From Pseudomonas sp. F(2018) (GTDB lineage: Bacteria; Pseudomonadota; Gammaproteobacteria; Pseudomonadales; Pseudomonadaceae): a stretch of 64,000 nt of DNA. This document shows, one piece after another, positions 43,330 through 51,162 of this stretch. Numbering within the stretch: the first letter of the stretch is position 1; every line of letters starts with the position of its first letter. A model generated the notes under the pieces. The model made no database searches and was not told the origin of the DNA. It was given only the letters and a program-made list of their open reading frames with translations. A program made the position numbers and the translations under genes. The stretch covers positions 930,001-994,000 of the forward strand of contig NZ_SCOM01000002.1 of NCBI RefSeq assembly GCF_005508865.1, in the 5' to 3' direction.

Positions 43330-44301
43330 TCAGATAGGCAAGCCCGCTGCCAGCATCTTGTCACGTAACTCAACCGCCCGCGCCGGGTCTAGCGCATTAC
43401 TGAACAGAGCCTTGATTTCGGTGGGTTTGGCATCGAATTGCTCCACTAGATCCTTGATGCGGTAGCCGTGACGAGTGAGGGTTGGCTCCAGATCATCCAG
43501 TTGGCGCGACAGCACCGATTGCACGAGTTCCGCCGAAACGGGTTTCTCGCCGGTCAGGTAGCCGGCTTCCAGTGCCAGGCTGAGGTGCAGTTGGATTTGC
43601 AGTGGCGTGCGCAGTTAAGTGGCGAGTAGGTCGATCGCGTCTTCGGTCAGAATCGACTCGGGTTCGACCTTCCCCGCAGTGCAGGTTTCCAGCAGCCACT
43701 GAATGTATTCCCGCTGACTGCCAGCAATGCCATCGAGCGAGAAGATGTCGGTGCGGTAGCCGATTTCCTCCATCGTCGGTCGGCGCAGGTCGTTACGCAG
43801 CTTGGGATGCCCGGCCAACACGATCGACAGCCGCCCGTCACCGTCCTCCACCAGCTCCATCAGACGCTTAAGACCGGTCAGGGTATGGCCGTTGAGGTCA
43901 TGGGCCTCATCGACGAACAGGGCGACCGGGCGCTTGTTCTTCCTCACCAACTCGCGTAGGTCACGCTCACGCTTTTCGCCCTGGGTGGGGATGCGTACCT
44001 GCTTCTCGGTGGAGAGGTCATAGAAGAGCGCTGCGATGAAAGTGGCCAGCTTGATGCTGTGCTTTTCAATGGCGAGAGACTTGGAGACCGTGATCTTCTT
44101 TTCCTCTTCCATCGCTTGTTGAAGCCGGCGCAGCATTACGGTCTTGCCGCTGCCGATGACGCCGCACAGTGCAATCAGCCGTCCTTCGAAGATCGCCCCC
44201 TTGATGTCCTTGATCAACTGCTGATGGTGGGCGGTTTCAAAATAGCCGGCCTGGTTCAGTGGCAACGCCAGTCCGTAGTGCTGCATTACTTCAGCCCGCA
44301 T
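43330..44301 (-). pseudogene. AAA ATPase transposition protein (TniB/ExeA-like) with an internal stop
   Basis: A 323-codon frame beginning MRAEVMQHYGLALPLNQAGYF. Walker A is LCGVIGSGKTVMLRR and Walker B VALFVDEAHDLNG; these ATPases help the DDE transposase choose and activate targets. After IDLLAT a TAA at 43615-43617 interrupts the frame; downstream, LRTPLQIQLHLSLALEAGY and about 75 more residues continue the same frame to 43330, so a one-base change (probably AAA to TAA) is the simplest explanation. The lost part carries the C-terminal domain. The start overlaps the transposase stop by 11 bp. Confidence 0.85.
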
Positions 44302-45955
44302 GTTCTTCTCCTGTTTTCTTATGGCGGAAGTAGCCCCGCACGCGCTCCAAGACAATGCGGCGTGTCAGGGTTTCGCTCAGCACCTGATGGATGAAGGCTT
44401 GATCGTCGGGAGAGAGCTTAGCCAACGGCTGCGCTAGGTCATCGGCAATGGCGAGCTTGGCGGCGATGGCATTGGGAAACCGGTATTCGTGCGCCTCGGC
44501 ATCGAAGGGTTGGCGTGGCAGTGCCGTCGGAATAATAGAGGGTGTGAGTCGCACATCGTCGCCAGCCAATGCGGCGATAGGCAGGCCAAGCTGGCCGGCT
44601 AGCAAGCGGATGCGATCAGAGCGCTCATCCGCCTTGCCGCGTTTGAAGGCGCGGTAACGATGTAGGGGAATTGGCCCGGAGACGGGGTAGTAAGGTCCGA
44701 AGCGCTCCCCCTCGAACTCGGCATAGAGTTCGTCATCGAACAAGCCCCAGAGCAACACCACGGTTTCGCCCGCCATGTCGGGCTCCACCTCGTAGGCCGT
44801 GCCGTCGATGGTGACGCGGGCATCGACGCCGACCTTGCGTCGTTCCGGCTCGCGGGCAAAGCGGCAAAACTGTTCCCAGGTGCACATTTCGCGCAGGCCC
44901 TCGACGGGCAGGTTGGCCAGCCAGTCCTCAATCCGCGAATGCGGTTCGGAGCGATGATCCTGCACGTTGTAGGTGCGCACCAGATAACGCAGCAGCCACT
45001 CATTGGCCTGCGCTTCGGTTTCCGGTTTGTGGAAGTGATACAGCGTCTCGTGGGCTTCCTTCACCGTGCGGAAGGGGCGCTCCACTTTGCCTTTCGAGCG
45101 AGCCGTGGTGCGGGTGCCATCCTTGCCGGCCGGGATGTGTGTCTGCCATTCGATGTCCAGCGCCTGCATGACGTTCTGGAATACTCGGCGTTTGGCCACC
45201 GGGCCGTTGTCCAGGTAGATCATCTTCGGGCGGCCTTGGAAGGGAAAAGTCGGGTCCGCCTTCAGCGTCATGGCGTTGAACAGGAAGCGCAGCGCTGACT
45301 CCGCGTCCTCGCCATATACACAGTGGTACTCCTGATAGGCCACTCCGCTGCGGTCATCCACCACGCTGAACAGCATCAGCGTCGGCATGCCCCTAGCCGG
45401 ATCGATCCAGTCCGGCTTATCGATGTGCTTGAGGTCGGAGGGCGACAGGTCGAACTGCCAGCAGTCATTGCTGTGCGCAGCCTGAAAGCGGGTGGCCGGT
45501 GGTTGCCGCAACAGCCGCGACTGGTCCAGGTGCCAGCGGCTTAGGTACTCGTTCACCGTGCTGCGGGTCAGAACCCCTTTGGGCGCCTTGACCAAGCCTT
45601 GCTCGGTTTCCACCCCATAGCCCTCCAGCAGCTCGATGGCACGGCGGGTAGATAGGTGCCGCCCTTGTTTGTTGGTGGTGCGCAGTTTCAGCGCGGCAAT
45701 TAGCTCGCAGTAGCGCTCCAGCTCGGCCTGCTGCAATACCCGCGGCTTACCATGGTCGGCGCGGTGAGCCGCGTGGGGTTTATGGATGAGGTTCAGCGCC
45801 CGGTATACGGTGCTTGGGGACACGCCGTACAACTCGGCTATCGCGGCCACCTGAGTAATCCGTTCCGGGCTTTTCTTGGGCAGACGGTCGAGCCGCTGCC
45901 GCAACTGCATCAGCGAATCGGTCGGGATGGCTTTACGCCGCCCGCTGGGCATCAC
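44291..45955 (-). CDS. DDE transposase (Mu/IS481/TniA-related)
   Basis: A 554-residue transposase. N-terminal helix-turn-helix domains (AAIAELYGVSPSTVYRALNL) precede the catalytic core: first Asp in CWQFDLSPSDLKHID, second in MIYLDNGPVAKRRVFQNV and Glu in KGKVERPFRTVKEA. A Mu-C-type beta domain follows. It is encoded between the resolvase (23-bp overlap) and the ATPase (11-bp overlap), so the three are translationally coupled. It should act on the 169-bp ends. Confidence 0.88.
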   Translation of the reverse strand: MMPSGRRKAIPTDSLMQLRQRLDRLPKKSPERITQVAAIAELYGVSPSTVYRALNLIHKPHAAHRADHGKPRVLQQAELERYCELIAALKLRTTNKQGRHLSTRRAIELLEGYGVETEQGLVKAPKGVLTRSTVNEYLSRWHLDQSRLLRQPPATRFQAAHSNDCWQFDLSPSDLKHIDKPDWIDPARGMPTLMLFSVVDDRSGVAYQEYHCVYGEDAESALRFLFNAMTLKADPTFPFQGRPKMIYLDNGPVAKRRVFQNVMQALDIEWQTHIPAGKDGTRTTARSKGKVERPFRTVKEAHETLYHFHKPETEAQANEWLLRYLVRTYNVQDHRSEPHSRIEDWLANLPVEGLREMCTWEQFCRFAREPERRKVGVDARVTIDGTAYEVEPDMAGETVVLLWGLFDDELYAEFEGERFGPYYPVSGPIPLHRYRAFKRGKADERSDRIRLLAGQLGLPIAALAGDDVRLTPSIIPTALPRQPFDAEAHEYRFPNAIAAKLAIADDLAQPLAKLSPDDQAFIHQVLSETLTRRIVLERVRGYFRHKKTGEEHAG

Positions 45956-46508
45956 GCTCGGCCTCGGTGAGATAGTTGTAGAGCGTCGAGCGGCCGATGC
46001 CCATCATCCGACAGATTTCCGCCACGGTATGTTTCCGCTCATGGTAGAGGCGCAGGGCAAGCTCCTGCTTGGCCGGGTCGAGCCGTTTCTTGCGTCCGCC
46101 CTTGCGGCCTCGCGCCCGTGCAGCGGATAAGCCGGCTTGGGTGCGCTCGCGGATTAGGTTGCGTTCGAACTCGGCCAAGGCACCGAACAGGTGAAACACC
46201 AGGCGGCCACCAATCGAGGCGGTGTCGATGTTTTCCTGCAAGCTGCGCAAGCCGACGCCGGCGGCGTCCAATTGCTCAACCAGCCGGATCAGATCCTTCA
46301 GCGAGCGGCCGAGGCGATCCAGGCGCCAAATCACCACGGTGTCGTCACGGCGTAGCGTGGCCAGCAAAGCGGTCAAGCCAACCCGCTCAGCCTTGGCACC
46401 GCTGGCGGTATCCTCGAACACCCGCTCGCAGCCGATCTTCGCCAGAGCATCGCGTTGCAGATCGAGGAGTTGGTCGTCGGTCGAGACGCGGGCATATCCA
46501 ATCAACAT
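45933..46508 (-). CDS. Serine resolvase (Tn3/TniR type)
   Basis: A 191-residue serine recombinase from the ATG at 46508. The nucleophile Ser is in LIGYARVSTDDQ near residue 10; IWRLDRLGRSLKDLI holds the conserved Arg residues; FHLFGALAEFERNLIRERT is the long helix E; the C-terminal HTH ends in MMGIGRSTLYNYL. It resolves cointegrates at a res site expected just upstream. Confidence 0.92.
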   Translation of the reverse strand: MLIGYARVSTDDQLLDLQRDALAKIGCERVFEDTASGAKAERVGLTALLATLRRDDTVVIWRLDRLGRSLKDLIRLVEQLDAAGVGLRSLQENIDTASIGGRLVFHLFGALAEFERNLIRERTQAGLSAARARGRKGGRKKRLDPAKQELALRLYHERKHTVAEICRMMGIGRSTLYNYLTEAERDAQRAA

Positions 46509-46715
46509 GGCGTTGTCCAACTATTCAGCGATAGTTCAGTGTAGTCGGATACTGAAAGATGGAGACTGTAGTTGGATGCCAACGATGCGGGTTTGCGTGG
46601 GAATTGCCTGCTCAGAGCGTGGAGTCCAACAAACGAAGGTTTATTGGACTGTCCGTACCATTGATGTTCACTTGTAGAAAGTGAGCCCATCGCGATGGAA
46701 TACAGGATCGGTTGG
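46509..46715. other. Probable res site and promoter region of the resolvase
   Basis: The gap between resolvase and the CDF gene. Near the resolvase start are an 8-bp inverted repeat TCCAACTA (46516-46523) and TAGTTGGA (46569-46576) and smaller ACTAT/ATAGT repeats, as expected of resolvase subsites. No gene is seen. Confidence 0.55.
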
Positions 46716-47609
46716 TCAGGCTTTCAATGCCAGGATTCGGCGCGCACCGTTCAATACGATGAGGCCAACGACCGTACCAATCACCAAGTCTGGGTAGGGA
46801 GAGCCCGTCCACGCAACCAGCGCGCCGGCGACGATAACGCCAATGTTCGCGAGCACATCGTTGGCCGAAAAAATCCAGCTCGCTTTCATGTGTGCACCGC
46901 CTTCGCGATGGCCATAGATCATCAAGAGACAGCTGGCGTTTGCGACGAGTGCAACTAAGCCAATCCCCATCATCAGCATCGACTCAGGTTCGCTGCCATA
47001 GTGGAAGCGTCTAGCCACCTCCACGAGTACGCCCAGTGCCAACAGGATCTGAAAGAAACCCGCCAGGTGCGCAGCGCGAACTTGCAGCTGTGCACTGCGG
47101 CCGACGGCAAAGAGAGCCAAGCCATAGACGGCAGCATCCGCAAACATGTCCAGCGAGTCGGCAATAAGGCCCGTCGACTGAGCGATCAACCCTGCGCCCA
47201 TCTCGATAACAAACATGGCAGCGTTGATGCCGAGCAAAATTTTCAGGGTGCTCGCCTCTTTCGACGCCGCTAATTCCTCATCAGCGCGATTGGTCGAGGC
47301 TGCTTCCTGACTAGCTGGTTGAGTCCCCAGTAGCGCTGCCCCTAGACCCAGGGACTCCAGCTTGGTAGTGATTGGGTCAACCGCCCCGTCATGGAAAGCG
47401 AGTACCTGCCTGCTGCTCAGATCAAAGGACAACGAACGAAGCTCAGGCAAGCTATTCAGCGCGAGCCGAATCATTCGCTCTTCCGAAGGGCAATCCATCT
47501 TGGGTACAGAAAAATGGCTGACCCAGGCTCCTTCGGTCGAGGGCGCGCTCGCTGCTTCAGCAGGCGCTGACACTGAACCGCAGCCACAGGATTTTTCACA
47601 CGAGCTCAT
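46716..47609 (-). CDS. Cation diffusion facilitator, Cd/Pb/Zn-type exporter
   Basis: A 297-residue transporter. It begins with a Cys-rich motif (MSSCEKSCGCGS) and an HMA-like domain with PKMDCPSEERMIRLAL, a metal-sensing or capturing module not present in typical CzcD. The membrane part has the CDF helices with metal-site residues in GLIADSLDMFADAAVYGLAL and in SANDVLANIG. It ends without the usual C-terminal cytoplasmic domain. Divergent from a CadR/PbrR-type regulator across a shared operator, it probably exports Cd, Pb or Zn. Confidence 0.85.
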   Translation of the reverse strand: MSSCEKSCGCGSVSAPAEAASAPSTEGAWVSHFSVPKMDCPSEERMIRLALNSLPELRSLSFDLSSRQVLAFHDGAVDPITTKLESLGLGAALLGTQPASQEAASTNRADEELAASKEASTLKILLGINAAMFVIEMGAGLIAQSTGLIADSLDMFADAAVYGLALFAVGRSAQLQVRAAHLAGFFQILLALGVLVEVARRFHYGSEPESMLMMGIGLVALVANASCLLMIYGHREGGAHMKASWIFSANDVLANIGVIVAGALVAWTGSPYPDLVIGTVVGLIVLNGARRILALKA

Positions 47610-47649
47610 GATCCGCCTCTCCTATCAGGTTCAATTCTGGCAATTGAAA

Positions 47650-47670
47650 ACCATATAGCAGGTATAGGGT
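47650..47670. promoter_or_regulatory. CadR/PbrR-type operator of the CDF gene
   Basis: A 21-bp imperfect palindrome; on the minus strand it reads ACCCTATA, CCTGC centre, TATATGGT, directly after a TTG -35 element. It resembles the site at 48166. Confidence 0.7.
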
Positions 47671-47709
47671 CAAGCCTGGATATACTGGCTGTTTATCGAG
47701 GAGCAGCCT

Positions 47710-48117
47710 ATGCGCATTGGTCAACTTGCACAGCTGACGGGAGCGGACATTCAGACCATTCGTTTCTATGAGCGCCAGGGCCTGCTTGCATCGCCCAATC
47801 GCCAGGCAAATGGCTACCGAGCCTACGAAGCGGATCATGTGGAGAAACTGCTGTTCATCCGCCGTTGCCGGTCCTTTGGCATGTCGTTGGACGAAATTGG
47901 TGTTTTGCAGAGCGTTCAAGCACAGCCGCAGCAACCGTGCGCGGCGGTCAATACGCTGCTTGATAGCCATATCGCCCAGGTCAGGGCCCAGATCGCATCC
48001 TTGCAAGCCCTGGAAAACCAGTTGGTGACGTTACGCAGCTGCTGCGATGACGAACGACAAAGCCTGGACTGCGGAATACTTTCGGGTCTAGTGGAGGGAG
48101 GCAAACGGCTTCCATAA
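47710..48117 (+). CDS. MerR-family Cd/Pb-responsive regulator (CadR/PbrR type)
   Basis: A 135-residue MerR-family activator. The HTH opens MRIGQLAQLTGADIQTIRFYERQGLL; a Cys before the dimer helix (QPCAAVNTLLDSHIAQV) and the Cys pair LRSCCDDERQ correspond to the metal-binding Cys of CadR/PbrR/ZntR. It lies between two matching operators, one controlling the divergent CDF gene and one controlling the DUF3703-lspA genes downstream. Discrimination among Cd, Pb and Zn cannot be read from sequence. Confidence 0.9.
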   Translation: MRIGQLAQLTGADIQTIRFYERQGLLASPNRQANGYRAYEADHVEKLLFIRRCRSFGMSLDEIGVLQSVQAQPQQPCAAVNTLLDSHIAQVRAQIASLQALENQLVTLRSCCDDERQSLDCGILSGLVEGGKRLP

Positions 48118-48165
48118 GGCGCGCTAGAAAAGTGCCATTCGCTTCTGCTCAAAGCGTAGAGCTTG

Positions 48166-48186
48166 ACCCTATAGCGGCTACAGGGT
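48166..48186 (+). promoter_or_regulatory. CadR/PbrR-type promoter-operator of DUF3703-lspA
   Basis: CTTGACCCTATAG marks the -35 element fused to the left arm; the palindrome has arms ACCCTATAG and CTACAGGGT around a CGG centre. This is the classic MerR-type long-spacer layout for Cd/Pb/Hg genes. Confidence 0.85.
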
Positions 48187-48247
48187 GTTCACTTGCACGA
48201 TCGGCCCAGAATCATGGCCTTCCAACTGCTGCGCAAGTGAGTTCCAG

Positions 48248-48595
48248 ATGAATACCGCCCTCCGCAATGCCATCGATGAAGCCTTTTTCCAGGCAAGGAC
48301 AGCACTCCGTGAAAAGGCGCCAACCGAGGCATTCCCCTGGCTCGAGCGCGCCCACATCTTGAGCCAGCACATGCCCGTCCTGCATGCGCGGAGCCATTGG
48401 TTGATGCTAAGGGCTGGCTGGCAGTTGCGCGACTACCGGGAAATGTTCGGCCAAGCACCACGGATCATCGCTGCCGTGTTGTTCTCGAAGATCTGGGTAC
48501 CGCTCGGCAATACCGGACGCGCGAGGATCAGTGCATTCGCGCCGATGCCCGTCTCACCCGGATTGCAGCGACTGTTTCAGGGAGCGAAACAATGA
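48248..48595 (+). CDS. DUF3703 protein
   Basis: A 115-residue protein with the DUF3703 core ALREKAPTEAFPWLERAHILSQ and HARSHWLMLRAGWQLRDYRE, closing with GNTGRARISAFAPMP. Conserved His and Trp residues suggest metal or substrate binding. The family is often found between a MerR-type Cd/Pb regulator and lspA, as here, but its function is not known. It is helical and cytoplasmic, and its stop overlaps the lspA start. Confidence 0.8.
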   Translation: MNTALRNAIDEAFFQARTALREKAPTEAFPWLERAHILSQHMPVLHARSHWLMLRAGWQLRDYREMFGQAPRIIAAVLFSKIWVPLGNTGRARISAFAPMPVSPGLQRLFQGAKQ

Positions 48596-49101
48596 AATCG
48601 CCACTTGGAATGGCGCACCGTATCACTCCCGGGCTCTGGTGGACGCTATCGCTAGCCGTTGCCCTGGCCGACCAGGCGATCAAATATGTAATTGAGGGTT
48701 CGCTCTCGGTCGGCGCCGTGGTTCCTCTGACCCCAGTCTTCAATCTGGTCCATTTCTGGAATACCGGCGCAGCGTTCAGCTTCCTAGCTGACGCGGGCGG
48801 TTGGCAGCGCTACTTCTTCATTCTCCTCGCACTGGTTGTTTCGATTGGGCTCGCGTTGCTCTTGCGTAAGCCCAGGGCCAAGCTCGAAGCGCTGGGCTAT
48901 AGCCTCATACTGGGAGGGGCAGTGGGGAATCTGATCGATCGCAGCTTCCGAGGCCATGTGATCGACTATCTGGATTTTTTCTGGCAATCCTGGCATTGGC
49001 CTGCATTCAACTTGGCGGACATCGGCATCGTGGGCGGTGCCGCCATGTTGCTCCTGAGCAGTGTGCTGAGTCCAAGCGCGGAACTGGACCGGGGCAGATA
49101 A
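48592..49101 (+). CDS. lspA: Lipoprotein signal peptidase LspA (mobile, metal-island copy)
   Basis: A 169-residue four-helix inner-membrane aspartic peptidase. The catalytic Asp residues lie in GNLIDRSFRGHVIDYLDF and in FNLADIGI, and FNLVHFWNTGAAFS is also diagnostic. The ATG overlaps the DUF3703 stop (ATGA). LspA copies, also seen as part of PbrBC, occur in lead/cadmium operons, where a role in lead resistance has been proposed. It is additional to the housekeeping copy expected elsewhere. Confidence 0.92.
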   Translation: MKSPLGMAHRITPGLWWTLSLAVALADQAIKYVIEGSLSVGAVVPLTPVFNLVHFWNTGAAFSFLADAGGWQRYFFILLALVVSIGLALLLRKPRAKLEALGYSLILGGAVGNLIDRSFRGHVIDYLDFFWQSWHWPAFNLADIGIVGGAAMLLLSSVLSPSAELDRGR

Positions 49102-49847
49102 TGCGAAGCTCGGATGCCGCAGAAGTGGCTCGCTGGTCAGGCCATGCCTGGGTCGGCCCCGGTATCGGCGTCTTTCTCGGCCATGCCGCCCACCAGGATT
49201 GGCACCATCATCAAGCACATCAAATTGCAGTGGGGCTCGACGCCGCGATAACGGTTGAAACGCCGTTGGGTGGGCAATCTGGGGCTGCCATCTTGATTCC
49301 GGCAGGCTTGAAGCACCGGCTCAGTGCTGGGCAGGTCCTGTCGATCTACCTGGATGTGCTGTCCGATGAGGCGCGTGCCTTGCGGGTGAGCGGAGCCGTG
49401 AGGCTGATGGAGATCGTAGCGGCCGATATTGCTGCGATGGTCGAGGCACTGAGGGCGTCGGGGCATTCGCCTGTCCAGTTGCAGGCGCAGGTACGTCGGC
49501 TGTTGCGGCTTGCCGATCCACCAATCCCTGATCCGCGCTTGACCAAGGTCACCGCAGCGCTGCGCGAAGGCCAAATGGGGCGTGAGGCAATGGCCGCGTT
49601 GGTGCATTTGTCACCCACGCGTTTTTCCCATTGGTTCGTGGAGCAAACCGGCCTGCCGTTGCGCAGCTATGTCAAATGGCTGCGCCTCACCCAAGCCCTG
49701 CAACACCTGGCCAAAGGGGGACGGCTGACCGAAGCCGCGCATGCGGCGGGTTTTTCCGACTCGGCGCATTTCTCCCGGACATTCAGGGCGCTGCTGGGCA
49801 TCGATCCGTCCTCCGCCCTGGCTGCGGTCGATCTCCAGAAGTCATAG
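49101..49847 (+). CDS. AraC-family transcriptional regulator
   Basis: A 248-residue regulator starting MRSSDAAEVARWSGHAWVGP. The N-terminal part looks like a cupin-type sensor with an unusual HQDWHHHQAHQIAVGL His cluster that could bind metal. The C-terminal double HTH is clear: LAALVHLSPTRFSHWFVEQT and GFSDSAHFSRTFRALLGIDP. Its start overlaps the lspA stop by one base. The likely target is the desaturase-type gene 68 bp downstream; ligand unknown. Confidence 0.85.
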   Translation: MRSSDAAEVARWSGHAWVGPGIGVFLGHAAHQDWHHHQAHQIAVGLDAAITVETPLGGQSGAAILIPAGLKHRLSAGQVLSIYLDVLSDEARALRVSGAVRLMEIVAADIAAMVEALRASGHSPVQLQAQVRRLLRLADPPIPDPRLTKVTAALREGQMGREAMAALVHLSPTRFSHWFVEQTGLPLRSYVKWLRLTQALQHLAKGGRLTEAAHAAGFSDSAHFSRTFRALLGIDPSSALAAVDLQKS

Positions 49848-49915
49848 CTCTTTCGTTCAAGTCGAACGTCGTCCTCTGCACCTACCGTGAAGGCTCTCTA
49901 CATAGGAGCTGAGCG

Positions 49916-50782
49916 ATGTCCACTTCTCTTCGATTCGCCCTACGCTGGTTGAGCTATCCGCTCGTGTTTGGTGGCAGCGCCGCCTTCATGGTCTGGGCCT
50001 TGTACGCCGGGGTGCCGTACTGGCCCAGCACACCCTTGGTAGCCGCAGTCGGTCTATTGGCCGTCGCGGGGCTGGAGCGTATCCAGCCTTTCCGGGAGGG
50101 CTGGCTGGAGGATCACCAGGACACCCTGACCGACCTGGTGCATATGCTGGTGAATCTTTCCGTCATCCAGTTCACCGCCGAAATCCTGGCCAGGCTGGGC
50201 GATGCAGTGCCGGCTACAGTTCGTCTCTTCCCAGTCGAGAGTCCACTTTGGGTTCAGCTGCTGCTGGTCGCCGTCGTGCTCGATCTGAGCCTGTATGCCA
50301 TGCACCGCATCAGCCACCACGTACCCTGGCTGTGGCGTTTTCACATGATTCACCACAGCGCCGAGCGCTTGTACTGGATGAATGGGGAGCGCCGGCATCC
50401 CCTACATGCGATGCTCATGGCTGGCCCGGGATTGGTGCTGCTGTTTGCATCCGGCGCGCCTTCGGCAGTGGTTGCCACCTGGTTCGGCATTCTGACCGTT
50501 CACTTGGGCTTTCAGCACTCGAACCTGGATTACCGGCTGGGTTGGCTGCGCCATGTCATCGGGGTGGCTGAAATTCATCGTTGGCACCACAAGCGCGACT
50601 TCGAAGATGCCCAGGTGAACTTCGGCGAATTTCTGATGGTGTGGGATCGGCTATTCGGGACGTTCTACGACAGTACAGGAAAGCAGGGCGACGCCAATGT
50701 CGGCTTGCGTGAGAGGGACTATCCCAAGGGTTACCTTGGTCAGTTGACCGAACCCTTTGGGCGAGACCGAGCCCGCACATAG
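49916..50782 (+). CDS. Sterol desaturase / fatty acid hydroxylase family protein
   Basis: A 288-residue membrane protein with four or five helices and the three His boxes of the family: HRISHH, HMIHHS and EIHRWHH, which hold a di-iron centre. Members hydroxylate or desaturate lipids. AGGAG lies 8 bp upstream of the start. It is the last cargo gene before the right inverted repeat. Its substrate and link to metal resistance are unknown; membrane lipid change is a guess. Confidence 0.85.
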   Translation: MSTSLRFALRWLSYPLVFGGSAAFMVWALYAGVPYWPSTPLVAAVGLLAVAGLERIQPFREGWLEDHQDTLTDLVHMLVNLSVIQFTAEILARLGDAVPATVRLFPVESPLWVQLLLVAVVLDLSLYAMHRISHHVPWLWRFHMIHHSAERLYWMNGERRHPLHAMLMAGPGLVLLFASGAPSAVVATWFGILTVHLGFQHSNLDYRLGWLRHVIGVAEIHRWHHKRDFEDAQVNFGEFLMVWDRLFGTFYDSTGKQGDANVGLRERDYPKGYLGQLTEPFGRDRART

Positions 50783-50920
50783 CGTAGTGGGCCTCAAAGC
50801 TGTAGGCCCCATGTGTTTGCCTGGAATGATCTGGCTCGTGGGCGGAAGAGACTAGATGTTCCCGCATGCCAAGCAGACATGCGCTCTAACGAGGCAATCG
50901 ATTCACTACCTATAAGCCCC

Positions 50921-51089
50921 GTCATTTGCAATTAATGCTGGTTGGTAGCCATGGAATGCAGGTCAGCGCGGATAAATGCAGGTTCATTCGCAGCTAATAC
51001 TGGTTTGCCGGGCCGGTCAGTCGCAGTTAATTCCGGTCGAAAATCGTATTGATTGCAGGTCGGGACGTTTTCGTTTGCAAGCCGTTACA
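50921..51089 (-). repeat. Right terminal inverted repeat of the nested transposon
   Basis: 169 bp; reverse complement of the left end with scattered mismatches toward the inside. It carries several copies of CCTGCATT-like motifs. The outermost bases on the minus strand are TGTAACGGC. Confidence 0.88.
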
Positions 51090-51095
51090 GCTACC
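51090..51095. repeat. Target-site duplication, right copy
   Basis: GCTACC, identical to 43150-43155. Confidence 0.8.
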
Positions 51096-51162
51096 GACAG
51101 ACAGCGATGTCGTGACTAAGCTGAAGTGCGGGCATTCCCCTTACTCAAGAAGGGACCTTACG

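Larger units (their letters stand above)
43156..51089. mobile_element. Nested 7.9-kb transposon with serine resolvase, DDE transposase and AAA ATPase
   Basis: The limits are defined by matching ends: left TGTAGCGGCCTGCA and, on the other strand, right TGTAACGGCTTGCA, with 6-bp GCTACC flanks on both sides. The inverted repeats are 169 bp each. Leftward genes 46508-43330 are resolvase, transposase and ATPase, overlapping one another; rightward and divergent cargo 46716-50782 is metal resistance plus passengers. TGT...ACA ends, a DDE transposase with an ATPase partner and a resolvase recall the Tn5053/Tn402 group and IS481-type elements, though the end sequences differ from Tn402. The ATPase is broken, so the copy may be immobile. 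Confidence 0.88.
50783..51162. other. Right end of the nested transposon and leader of the next gene
   Basis: No gene is supported in these 380 bp. They hold the last 138 bp of unique transposon DNA, the right inverted repeat (50921-51089), the target duplication, and the leader of the gene at 51163 with AGAAGGGA as ribosome-binding site. Confidence 0.7.
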
